From contig CM057230.1 of assembly GCA_029891385.1 (NCBI GenBank), forward strand, positions 31,017,402 through 31,081,401: a stretch of 64,000 bases of DNA, written 5' to 3'. Below are positions 47,965-58,923 of the stretch, one piece after another. The notes beneath the pieces are model-generated. The model made no database searches. It saw only the letters and a program-made list of their open reading frames with translations, and was not told the origin of the DNA. The translations under genes were made by a program, and so were the position numbers. This DNA comes from Erythroxylum novogranatense (Eukaryota > Streptophyta > Magnoliopsida > Malpighiales > Erythroxylaceae). How positions within the stretch are numbered: position 1 is the first letter of the stretch; every line of letters begins with the position of its first letter.

Positions 47965-49029
47965 GAATCATATGTTTGAAGTTGATATTATCAAAGATTC
48001 TTACACTTGTCTTACTGTTGTTATAAAAGATGAATCTTGATTATGGCACCTTCATTTTGGTCATTTAAATTTTCAAGGTCTTAAATTGTTTGCTCAAAAA
48101 AATATGGTAAAAGGATTGTGTATTCATCATCCTAAAAAAATTTATGAGGCTTATACTCTCAAAAAACAATTCAGATTTCCCTTTATAATTAAAAAAATCA
48201 ACATGCAACACAACCATTTCAACTTGTTCGTTCTGATATATGTGACCCAATGAGTGTGGCATCAAATGGAAATAACAGGTACTTTCTTACTTTTATTAAC
48301 ATTTTACAAGAAAGACTTGGGTGTATTTTCTACAACAAAAATCTGAAGTTTTTGGTTACTTTAAGAAATTTAAGGCTTATGTTGAAAGACATAGCAAGAT
48401 TTTAATTAAAATTTTGCAAACTGACGATGTTAGTGAGTATACTTATAATGAATTCAAGGAGTACTGTGATGAATATGGAATCAAGCATTAAGTCATATTT
48501 CCTCATACTCCACAGCATAACGAGATTGGAGAGTATAAGAATTGGTCCATAATGGATATGGTGAGAAACACGTTAAATACAAAGGTATTCCTAATTCTTT
48601 CTATGGTAAAGCTATCTCATTTTTTATTTACTTGTTGAATAGAACTCCAATAATGTGGTTTCGAAATATCACCCTCATAGAAGCATTAAGTGGCTATAAG
48701 CCAAGTGTAAAGCATTTAAAGGTGTTTGGTTCCATTGCCTATGCTCATATGCCTACAAAAACAAGAACAAATAGAGAAGAGAAGACAATTATTGTTGGCT
48801 ATACATCTAGTGGATACAAATTATTCAATCTAATGACAAAAAATGTGAAGGTGAGTAGGGATGTGAATTTTGCCAAAAATGAAGCTTGTAATTGGAATAT
48901 GGATAAGGACAGTAATCCTCAAATGTGTCATATTCATATTCTGGAAGAAGAAGCCTATCATGATCCTGTTGTAAATGAAGTAGTTCCATTAAATGATGAA
49001 GTCATTATGTTATAAACGGAAAGACCAAT
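47965..49029 (+). pseudogene. Copia relic: pre-integrase and integrase
   Basis: KNHMFEVDI, LWHLHFGHLNFQGLKLFAQK (about 48037-48096) and, in later frames, the integrase. The open piece 48542-49015 has LNRTPIMWFRNITLIEAL, KHLKVFGSIAYAHMP and EEKTIIVGYTSSGYKLFN, VSRDVNF: the C-terminal integrase part. The integrase core (48240-48540) is broken: HSDNGGE and the NG..ER stretch are only recognisable as altered pieces. Confidence 0.75.
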
Positions 49030-49339
49030 TGTTGGACCCCGAACTTTTAGTGAAAATTATAAATATTAAAATGAAATTAAATGAGTGTTTTTGTATATGA
49101 ATTGTGTTATAGATGTTTTTATGCTTTAAGAAAATTATGAGAAAAGAATTGATTGGTTTTGATGACTTTGATATTTGAGTAGATTTGTATGGGTTATGAA
49201 AGGAGTTGATTGAAATGGAAGTTCAAAAGCAAGAAATAAATAGTAAAAGTGTGAGAATTTGAAGAATTAAGAAAGTTTGACTTTTTGGGGATGAATAGTT
49301 GACTTTTTTATTTGGGCTGAATTTGAGAAAATGATCTTC

Positions 49340-50200
49340 GTGAAACTTGTAGCTTATGTTGCAAGCTTTCTGTCGCCATAAATTATGATATTTTTCTATA
49401 TCGGAATTGAAAGTTATGATCTTCCGAAGTTAAGGTTATTTTACTTAGTTTTTGAAAATGCTCTTAAGTATAGGATTGTGTATGTTGTGCTTTGAGGCGA
49501 ATTCTGGATTGATATGTTTTGAATTGAGTTAAGTGGTCTTCATGAAAGTCATAGAAGATTTTTCTAGCTTTTCAATGAGGTATCAAATGTTAATTGTGGA
49601 TGTGAGAATTGGAAGATATGAATTTATGAAGTTTGGATGTGGTATAGGATGACACACTATTCTAAGGGCATAAACTTTGATTGAAGAATTGACTTAGTTA
49701 GAGTTTGAAATTGCTTTCAAGTTCTTCATGAAAGTTTTAGATTTTGTTTTGATCTTTCCATTAATGTGAAGTATGCAACTTTTGGACCAGGAAATATGAA
49801 GTTATGATTTTTGCAAGTTTTTGTTACTGTTTTAGCATGATTATTAGAGGACAGAACCTTTGATTGGAAATTTGACTTCCTTATAGGCCAAATTGATTTT
49901 TTTGTCCTTCATGAAAGTTGTAGGTGGCTTTTTGATCTTTGCATTGATATAAAATATGACATGTTTAGACTTTGAAGTTGAAAGATAGAAATTTTCAAAG
50001 TTGAGTCTTTGTTTAGGATTGATTATTTGGACAGAATGTTTGATTGGATTTTTGACACCTTTAGAGATGGAATTGATTTTTGAGTTCTTCATGGAAGTTT
50101 TAGAGCTTCCTTGGAGCTTTCTATTGATACCAAATTTGTCAAATTTGGAGTTTTGGACCAAGAGTTATGAATTTTGAAATTTTCGGTTATATATATATAT
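49340..50200 (+). repeat. ~180-bp tandem repeats inside solo LTR B
   Basis: CTTCATGAAAGT and variants recur near 49340, 49540, 49728, 49908 and 50087 at intervals of about 180-190 bp; the last three units also share TTTGATTGGATTTTTGAC-like phrases. Same array as in solo LTR A. Confidence 0.75.
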
Positions 50201-52129
50201 ATATCTATATATATGAAAAATCCTTTTGTTTTTGCTATTCTCCTCCCCTAATCCGACCCTTGTTCAATCTTTTGTTTATAACTTTTCCGTCCGACATCCG
50301 ATTGATTTAGTTTTTAAAGCGTTGGATTCCTAAGACAATTATCTTCATCATAATGAAAATTTTATAATTTTTTAGATTAAATTGAAAGAGATTGATTTAA
50401 TCAAAGTGAGTTAGATATTTTTCTAAACATGGTTCAGTCTTTTGAAAAATTCTTTATATGTGGAGATCCAATTGAGTTGGTTGTTGTGGAAAATTAAAAT
50501 AGAGACATGTGGCTACAAGTATTATTGAGGAATTGAATTTCAATTTAGCCTTTAAGACTTCCAATTTCTGAATGGAAGTCGGGTTTAGTGTGCAGTCTCG
50601 GATTAGAAAAATCTGAAAGGATTTTGGCCATAACTTTTGCTCTAGTAATCCAAATGAAGTGATTCTTGATTTGGATTAAACTATAAAGATAAGGCTATAA
50701 TTTTCCTGAAGGAAGTGAATTTTAATTCAGTCTCTAAGAATGTCAATTTTCGGATGGAATTAAAGTGCTAGAAAATGTTTTAGCATAATGATAGTCCGAA
50801 ATGTTTGGACTATAACTTTTGGAGTAGTGCACCAAATTAAATGATTTTGGTGACGTTATGAAATTAAGACAATGAGGAACATTTCTCTAGAAAGAAGTTT
50901 TGGTAAATTCCTTCAATATGATGATTAGAAAATGTCCTAAAGTAAGCTTGAATTAAAAAGAATTTAAGGGACAATTTTGGAAGTTTACTTAAAGAGATAA
51001 GTTAGAAGGTTTATAAGGAGGGGCTTAAGAGTCATTTTACCTTCATTAAATGACATGTCAAGGGTGGCTGTCGTTTTTAAGTGGAGAAGCCAGAAACTTT
51101 TGAAAGAAAATAATAAAATAAGAAGAGAAAGAAAGGAGAAGAGAGATAGTTTCGGTGGTGAAGGAGGAAGAAGAAAAGAAAAGGTTAGGCTTCAATTTTT
51201 GTTAGCTTTCAAGCAAGATTTTAAGTTGAACCAAGAGGAAAAAGATGGAAGAGCATGAGAGCTCCCTATAGAACCAAGAAAATCCGAAAATGGTGAAGAA
51301 AGAAGGTAAGAGAAATTTTTGAGCTTTGAATTTTTAATGAGTTTTTGGTTTAGATACCTTGGTAATGGTATGTGCTTGTGATTTCCAAGTTCAATTTTGG
51401 TGATTGCTTAGTTTAATTGATTCAATTTTGGATGATTAAGTAATTATGGTTTATGTTATTGAATTAGGGAAAATTAAGGAAAGGCTTTGAAGAATTGATG
51501 CTTGGGACAAGTCTCAAGCATGGAATTGAGGTGGGTAATGTGTTTATATCTTGAATTATAAGCTACCATTGTGATTTTAAAAAATCAAGAAGCAAAATGT
51601 TCATAAATTATTGTTTATGTTAATGTTTTAAAATTATGATTTTCGAATGATAAAATTCGTTGATTTTGGAATGATTGGAAAATTTCTACAATTGTTTCGG
51701 GCATTTTAATAAAATGATTCAATTGTTACTTTCAAGGGTTTTGAATGATTTGATAAAATGGGAATAATTGTTTGAATTCATTATGCTTGAAGGATTTGTT
51801 ACTTATGAAAAGTGATACATTGGTTCATTTATTTATTTATGAACGATTTTGATAAATTATCAAAAGTATTGCTTACGTTGTTTATGAATTGAATATGATT
51901 TTGAATTGTTATGAAATTGATTGATGAATTGTGGCTTGCTATATGACATGTGTATGGAAAATTGCTATATGAAAGTATGTGCATTTGTGAAGGTTAATGT
52001 GTCTAGTATGACACAATATGAAAAAATTAAGTTTTCAAAATGTGTCTTCGGGCAATCCGATTTTCAAGAGTGATTGATGTGTTATGTAAGTTTGGTCAGA
52101 TCCCATAAGTGGGACAAGTTTACTTGTCT

Positions 52130-52310
52130 TGTTTTTTTAAAGACTTCTCTCGCCTGCCCGCTAGTGGCATTGGAGCTCCGATTTCGGATTCCCATAAGTT
52201 CACGACTACACTGGACCACTATGTGGGAAAGTGTAGCACGTTCCATTCACGGCTACACAGGACCGCTCTGCGGAAATGTGCAGTACGTTCCGTTTTGGAC
52301 CGACCCAAAC
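52130..52310 (+). repeat. GC-rich block with repeated ~50-bp unit in solo LTR B
   Basis: GACTACACTGGACCACTATG (52204) with GTAGCACGTTCC (52232), and GGCTACACAGGACCGCTCTG (52251) with GCAGTACGTTCC (52279), are two similar units. CGCCTGCCCGCTAGTGGC (52151) resembles GGCTGCCCGCTTGTGGCC (17963) in the gypsy LTR. The matching block in copy A is 10340-10540. Confidence 0.65.
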
Positions 52311-53656
52311 CATTTTAATCTGTTATGTGATTTTGATTTGTTTATAATGTGATGCATTTATATGTGATGCATTCATTTTTTCGATTTTAGTTATGAATTG
52401 TGAAAAGTTTTGGAATTTCGAGAAAGGAGAAATTGAGTTTTACGACCGTGAAAGTTTTGGGAAACTGTTTATGAATGTTTTGAATGATTTGAAAGGTTTG
52501 AAAAAATAATAATAAGCTTTCGATGAATTTCCTACTGTGAGATTTTTATAAAATGGAAAAGTTTAGAAAATGATTTTTGCTTATGTTTCAATTTATAAAC
52601 ATGTTATCCACGAAGTGTTCAAGCTCACTTTCTTTCATCCTCATCTCCGTATTCGAAAGAGAGATCGGATGAAAGAATGTCAAGACATTTTTGTTCATTT
52701 TTGCATAGCGAGTATTTTGTGTAAAGTTGGATTTTTGGTATTGTTATTGGATATGGCTTGAATTGCCATTAATGTATTCCAAGCATTTATTTCGGGATGT
52801 ATGAGAAGTACGAAATTGTGTATAATTGAGTATGATGTATATGAATGATGAAGTTTATGTATGGATTTGAGATATATATTTGTGCATGGTTATGACATAT
52901 GGCTTTGTGTATGGTTATTAAAATATGAACGTGATTGGATATGAATGGGATTGCTTGTGTTTTGGATTCCAAACGGGAGGTCCGATGATACTGATTTTGG
53001 ATTGAGCTGGTGTATAGAAGTGTTTAAAACTATTTGCAGGTTTTGAGATTTTTAAAATACAGCCGTTATGCTGCCCAATTTTTGATTCAAATAAAGATAT
53101 AATAGTATAAGAATTGTTTAAAAGATGAATTTTGGGATTTGTATGAATGTATATTAAGATTATAATGAATTGAGATTTGCATGAGGATGAATTTCCAAAG
53201 AAGGGAAATTATATTGTTTTGATTCGTATGAGATTGAATAAAGATGAAAGGAATGAAAAAGGATTAAGAAAAAAAATTTATACCAGTTTTGATTGGTGGA
53301 GACCGGTTTAGTATAATGTTTCCAACGCGACGCTTTTCTTAGATAATTGTGTTTGGATGTCGGATTCAGTTTTTGTTCGCAAACGTTTTGTCTTTGTAAA
53401 TTCGTTCCTTCGATTTCCGCCTTCATTTTACTTCCGCTTTCGATTCACATTGCTGATATGTTTTTGCTTCGCTTTTGATTCCGTGATTTGTCTTTCACTT
53501 ATGCTTTCGATTCGATTCCGTTAAGAATCTGATTTCGTGTGCATTTGGCCCACTTTTGGGTTTCAGATTTGATTCGTTTCGTTTCCCGACTCTTTGTTAT
53601 TCGTTTTCGTTTTCCGTTTTCCAGTTGGGGTCCGATCCCAAGATCGGATCCCAACA

Positions 53657-54640
53657 CCAATGAGGCATAACGAACAATCTGTCATGCTACGAGATTTTGA
53701 GGTAATGTCTAACAATGTTATTAATGATGATGGAGATTTGGTATACTTTACTATGCTTGCATATTATAAAACTGTGAAATTTGAGGAAGTAATTCAAGAA
53801 CCCAAGTGGGTGAACTCCATGAATGAAGAATTATAGGCAATTGAAAGGAATAATATATGGGAACTTACTACCCTTCCACAAGGTCACAAGGCTATTAATG
53901 TCAAATGGGTTTTCAAGACAAAAGTACAATCAAATGGTGAAGTGGAGAGGCATAAAGCAAGCTTAATGGCATAGGGCTTTGGGCAACAACCTGGTTATGA
54001 TTATAAAGAGGCATTGCAACAACCTGGTTATGATTATAAAGAGGCATTCTTTCCAGTTGTTAAATTGAAACCACTAGAATCATAATTGCTTTGGTTGCAC
54101 AAAATTGCTGGAAAATTCATCAAAGGGATGTTAAATCCACATTTCTTAATGGCCCACTCAAAGAAGAAGTATTTGTCAAACAATTACCAGGTTTTGTAAA
54201 GATGGGTAATGAACATAAAGTGTATAATTTGAAGAAAACATTGTATGGATTGAAATGAGCACCTCAGGTATGGAACAAACGTATTGATTCCTTTTTTCAC
54301 AACATCATAATTCAAAGGTGCCCTTCCGAGTATGATTTATGTGCAAAAGCTAATGATTCTGGTGATTTATTAGTACTATGCCTCTATGTTGATGATTTAA
54401 TATTTACTGGAAATAATAACAAGATGATTGAAAACTTTAAGAAGTCTATGATGCTTAAGTTTGAAATGATTGATCTTGCCTTAATGTCATCTTTTCTTGT
54501 TATTGAAATAGCTCAAAAAGAATAATAAAAAGATGATTGAAAACTTTAAGAAGTCTATGATGCTTAAGTTTGAAATGATTGATCTTGCCTTAATGTCATC
54601 TTTTCTTGTTATTGAAATAGCTCAAAAAGAAAATGGAATT
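53657..54640 (+). pseudogene. Copia relic: linker and reverse transcriptase
   Basis: PKWVNSMNEEL, TAG (53834-53836), AIERNNIWELTTLPQGHKA, INVKWVFKTKVQSNGEVERH, then broken frames to the catalytic YVDD (54385-54396) in LCLYVDDLIFTGNN. RLVARGF is LMA-stop-GF here. A tandem duplication of about 109 bp (54421-54638) repeats the stretch after YVDD, and a shorter one (53985-54040) repeats QQPGYDYKEA. Confidence 0.8.
54421..54638 (+). repeat. 109-bp tandem duplication in dead RT
   Basis: Two copies starting AAGATGATTGAAAACTTTAA (54421 and 54530), essentially identical up to the junction where the first copy runs AATAATAAA and the second AAAATGG. Confidence 0.9.
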
Positions 54641-55380
54641 TTCATATCTCAAAAGAGATATGTTATAAAGCCTTTGAAGAAATCTTGCATGCATGATTGC
54701 AATCCTGTGAGAACTTTTGTGGTGGTTGGGACAAATTTATCTAAAGAAGGTGATGAAGCATACGTTGATACAACTTATTTCAAGCAGATTGTTGAAACTC
54801 TAAGATATGTCACTTGTATAAGGCTTGATATTACATATGGAGTTGGTCTAATTAGAAAGTTTTTAGAATCTCCATGTCAATCCCATATGCAAGTTGCCAA
54901 AAGAATCACTAGATACATAAAAGGGACCTATGATCATGGTTTATTTTATTCCTTGTCAAATAATTATGTTCTTGTAGGCTATTCGGACAGTGATTGGGGT
55001 GGACATCTTAATGATCGTAGAAGCACTTCTGAATATTGTTTGAATTTTAGGAACATAAATTTTTCATTGTCATCAAAGAAATAATCTATTATTGCACTTT
55101 CAACTTGTGAAGATGAATATATACCTGCAGCCTTAAGAGTGTGTCAAGCAATTTGGCTACGTAATTTATTGAGACAAATTATGTTTCCAATTCAAGTGCC
55201 TATGAAGATTTTTGTTGATAATATTTCAACAATCAACTTGTCCAAGAACCCAATCACACATGGGAGAAGCAAGCATATAGACACACACAAAAATGGCTAA
55301 CAAAGGAGAGATTGAGTTGGTATATTGCAAGTATGAAGAACAAGTAGTCAACATTCTCACCAAGCCTTTGGAATATTAAA
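54641..55380 (+). pseudogene. Copia relic: connection region and RNase H
   Basis: ISQKRYVIKPLKKSCMHDCN, YFKQIVETLRYVTCIRLDIT, RITRYIKGTYDHGLFYS, GYSDSDWGGHLNDRRSTS; stop TAA after SLSSKK (55082-55084), then ALSTCEDEYIPAALRVCQAI, FVDNISTINLSKNPITHGRS and KHIDTH: a nearly complete RNase H apart from one stop and a late frameshift. Confidence 0.8.
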
Positions 55381-55814
55381 ATTTTATGAAATGAAGAATA
55401 CGATGGGAGTGATAGTAACGTTGAATCAGGATTAAATAGGGGATATTGATTCTAATTCCAATTCTATTTCTAATTTTAGGTAGTCAGTGGGAGGGATAAA
55501 CCCCGAGGTGATGCATCAATCAAAATATTGAAGGCTAAAGCCAACTGAAATAGATTGTGTTGGATCGACATAGAATTATGTTCCTCTAAAATCCCTCTTC
55601 CTTCTATGCTTGTGTAAGTCGTTTCTCACTAATTACTTGGCTTTATGAATGTTTATTTTGGAAATAATTAGATATGTTTGTAACAGAATGAGTAGGAAAG
55701 CACCTCTTTTATCACTAACAAACATATTGCTACATGGTAATTCCATTTAGTCTAAAGAATGTTAGTCACTTATTAGTCTATGATCAACAAAATATTCAGT
55801 CCTTGATTAGAAAA

Positions 55815-56590
55815 AAAATATGAAAGTATATGTAGATGACATTATTGTTAAAAGGAAGGCTGAAAAACATCACTTACCATTTCTGCATCAATGTTTCAAT
55901 GCTTTTGGGAAACTTAACATAAGGATGAGCACTAAAAAGTGTCTACAAAGTGTCAATAGGAATTAACATAAGGCTGAGCACTAAAAAGTGTCTTCAAAGT
56001 CTCAATAGGAAAGATTTTTTATTTCATAGTAATATAACGAGACACTAACATCTACCCTCATAATACAGATGTCACTGTTGATGAAACCTAAGTTTTGAAA
56101 GAGAAACAATGATTAATAAACATATTGCTAGCTAGCCTCATACTTATTTTCCAAGTATACAAACAATTACTTTTTGTTCTCTAAAATTATGAAAAGGTCA
56201 AAGTTTCGTTTTGGTGATGAATATGAACAAGCCTTCGAACAACTAAAGACATACCTATGACATTCACTATACAGTCCACCCATTCCACTACTAAAATGTT
56301 ATATCTATATATTGTTGTATCATCAGAAACTATAATCTAATTTATGTTGTGAAAGAGGAAGACAATAAGCAAAGACAAACAAAATTTTGCAAGGCATATA
56401 GATGAATTATATTGAGTTAGAGAAGGCAACTTTAATCACAATGATTTTTCCTAGAAAGCTAAAGCCTTACTTTCAGTCCCATAAGATTAACATTGTGACA
56501 AACCTATCATTGCAATTAAAGTTGCTCAAATCTAACTTATCGAGTCGTTTGCTTATATGTGTCAATCCTCGAGCCAGACCAGGCCTGAGT
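55815..56590 (+). pseudogene. Ty3/gypsy RT-RNase H scrap (non-chromodomain type)
   Basis: MKVYVDDIIVKRKAEKH with the YVDD box at 55829-55840, then CFNAFGKLNIRMSTKKC; later FGDEYEQAFEQLKTYL (about 56210-56260) and YIELEKATLITMIFPRKLKP, YFQSHKINIVTNLSL (56405-56520), in the order of gypsy RT then RNase H. VYVDD with 'KLRPYFQ' is the pattern of Tat/Athila-type elements. A ~49-bp tandem duplication (55916-56013) lies within. No ends seen. Confidence 0.7.
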
Positions 56591-57640
56591 AGCTTAAGCC
56601 TGAGACTCAACCATATGCCTAGTTAACCCGAGCCTTGCCTATTGACCTCAGGCCAAGCTCGGCCCTAAATGTCATCTTCATGAAGAAAAATCTTTTATTG
56701 TAATAAACATTTAAAATAGAATAAGTGGTTCAAAATATAAACACCCTTTTTATTAAAAGAAATATAAGAAAATATAAACACTTAGATAAGTTTGTATTCT
56801 TTGTTTTCCCTAAGAAATTATTAGATGACAATTATTAGTTAGCATAAGTCCATGATATTTATAAATATAGGTTTAGACTTAATTGCTTAGTCTTTTATAA
56901 TTCAAACTTAATTCATTAATTTTTTAGTTTAATTTTCAATCCAAACTTATAAATTATAGACTGATTCTTACAATTCAAACCCTTTAATTTTTAGACTTAA
57001 CCCATTAGATCATATGGCCTAACTAATTTGTACAAATCTACCTGAGAGTGAAGTTATCATAAGATCATAGGGGAGAATTTTATTAAATACTGAAGATTTG
57101 AGTCAAAAATTAAGAACATGTAGTTAATTTCTTTAAACACGTGAAAATATGATTAGTGATTGCAAAGAAGAAAAGCAAACAAAGGATAAATAAGATATTA
57201 ATTCTAAAAACATGAGACAAACTTATATATGATTAACCTCGACAGGGGCAACAAAGGTAACAATAGCAATAGCTAGCAATAGGGAACGACATTGGACAAG
57301 TGTGACAGACAACAATGACATCGATGAAGAACACGATATAATTTGAGTACAAATTAAGGATTCTAGCTAAAAGTAAGAACATGTTTGACTGTTTTTTTAT
57401 TCTAGGCTAGCTAAATGACATAGTATACTTTGGGCGAGGCCTATGAGTTGAGTCATAAAGTCCAAAGTTAGCCCAGCTAAAAGTTTTTTTTTTAATTTTT
57501 AATTTGACATGAATTTAAAACTTAATCAATTGGAAAAATAAGCTACTTCATGCCTCCATTGGCCTGAAAGAAAATTGCAAGAGATTTGAGTCCTAATGCT
57601 CCATTCCACGCTTCTGTACGCTTGCCTTCCCATCCTTTCG
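56591..57640. other. Intergenic, with a possible non-autonomous transposon
   Basis: GACTCAACCATATGCCTAG (56605-56623) and, inverted, TAGGCCTCGCCCAAAG-like sequence near 57455-57470 preceded by GACTCAACTCA are imperfectly complementary, so a diverged inverted-repeat element may span about 56560-57490. No target duplication was found. No coding sequence. Confidence 0.3.
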
Positions 57641-58923
57641 CTAATTGTCTATTATTATTGGACCGTCCTCTTTCGAATCTGTATGTCCTCCCCATGTTCT
57701 AATCCTATCTCCAGCAACATAAGCCTGCAGCTCACAACACTCTAATTGCTCAGTTACCAATTCTTTTTCACCTGTCTTTGTACAAAGACGCATGTACAAC
57801 AATAGAATACGATATTCAAGTACACTCTTAAGACAGCAATAACTTGCAGAAAACTATGACTAGTTAATAAAAGCTTGTCTAAAAACAACAACACAATGTT
57901 ATATATACTAACCTCTTTGTTCCAATTTGTTCTGATCATCATCCAAGAAAGGATTAAAGTTTGTGCTACAGTTCCCGATATCAATCCAATCCAAATTCCC
58001 TGGTAACAAACAAGCGGACCCGTTATGCCATTTTTTCAAGTTCTTTTTCTTCTTTACTTGTGGTGTAATTTAAAATAAAAAGAGGAAGAAAGTAAATCTG
58101 AAATTTTAATTTCAGAAATTTTATAAAGTTCTATATCAGTCTAGGAAAGGAACATACAGTGACACCCATGCCGATCTTGTAACCTAATAGCAGACCTAGA
58201 GGAATACCAAACACATAGTAACATCCAATATTCACATAAGCAACAACCGCTTGCCATCCAGCACCAACAGCCACACCTTTTATAAAAAGCCAACAGAAAG
58301 GAAATGTCAGCGTCAGTTTGAAGCAAACGTAACAGAGAAGGGGGCCAAAATTTTTGCAGGAGTATACTTGAAATGAATACTGATTACCAGAGAGAACAGG
58401 CTGAACAGTGTTAATGACAATACTGAGTCCCAACAATGGCGTTAGCTTATGCACAACCTTTCTGACTTTTATATCACTCGAAAACAAAGATGGATAGCTG
58501 TTCCTTGTAATCAGCAGAATGAGAGAAAGAACGAGACCAATAAAAAAAGAGGAGATAACAGCTACCACTAGAGAAAATTTTGCAGTCCTGGGATGAGCTG
58601 CTCCTAGTTCATTTGAGACTCTCACGCTGCATGGAAAAAAAGGAATTTTAGCTAGGGCTTTGAATATAAAGACTTCCAATTTCCAAACCATGTTGAATTG
58701 CAGTTGTTGCAATAATTGCATTTGATGCACGTAAAATTATGTTTTGTTTGTGGTGTTAAATTAAATCACAATAAAACCAAAGTAAATGAAATTTAAAATG
58801 TTTCAAATGTTACGTATACATATATTAATTATAGTTAAGTGATTGTCATATCAGCAGAGAACAAACCTTATAGCTGCGTTCATTCCTATACCCACCATCA
58901 ATGTCCAACAGAAAACGTTCATG
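57641..58923 (-). CDS. MATE/DETOXIFICATION transporter, last five exons
   Basis: Exons on the minus strand: 58923-58867, 58626-58388, 58276-58158, 57999-57913, 57775-57641. All introns are GT-AG and all phases join, giving 211 residues with no stop before the TAG at 57641-57643. They read [97 protein letters not shown] and [13 protein letters not shown]: the C-terminal ~40 percent of a plant MATE efflux carrier, with several membrane helices. These proteins export organic acids, flavonoids, alkaloids or hormones by proton antiport; the substrate cannot be told. The final exon uses acceptor AAAG|ACAGG; the nearby CAG|GTG would stop after six codons. Upstream exons (about 290 residues) are not seen before 60571; they may be lost, or lie beyond the copia element at 60572. 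Confidence 0.85.

Larger units (their letters stand above)
49030..53656 (+). mobile_element. Solo LTR, 4.6 kb, large LTR family (copy B)
   Basis: Begins TGTTGGACCCCGAA and ends GGATCCCAACA, with a perfect 5-bp target duplication CCAAT (49025-49029 and 53657-53661) inside a copia reading frame. It is the reverse-orientation relative of 9153-13558. In order it holds ~180-bp tandem repeats (49340-50200), a TA repeat (50189-50216), repeated 'CATAACTTTTGCTCTAG' modules (50440-50900), a purine-rich leader (51055-51260), a GC-rich block with internal repeats (52130-52310) and a T/C-rich end. No internal region, so a solo LTR. Confidence 0.85.
47940..55400 (+). mobile_element. Ty1/copia relic, split by solo LTR B
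   Basis: Pre-integrase, integrase, RT and RNase H on the plus strand in copia order, split at 49029/53662 by a 4.6-kb LTR. The first open piece ends in ..TERPI and the second begins PMRHNEQSV, joining in the linker before RT. Gag and 5' LTR are missing on the left. A 3' LTR might begin near 55402 (TGATAGTAACG after GATGGGAG) but has no partner to compare. Three short tandem duplications lie in or just after it. Confidence 0.75.

Noticed and set aside
49030..53656. Complete non-autonomous retroelement (LARD-like) with two LTRs
   Set aside because: The first bases do not recur inside, and there is no primer site or polypurine tract, so one solo LTR fits better.
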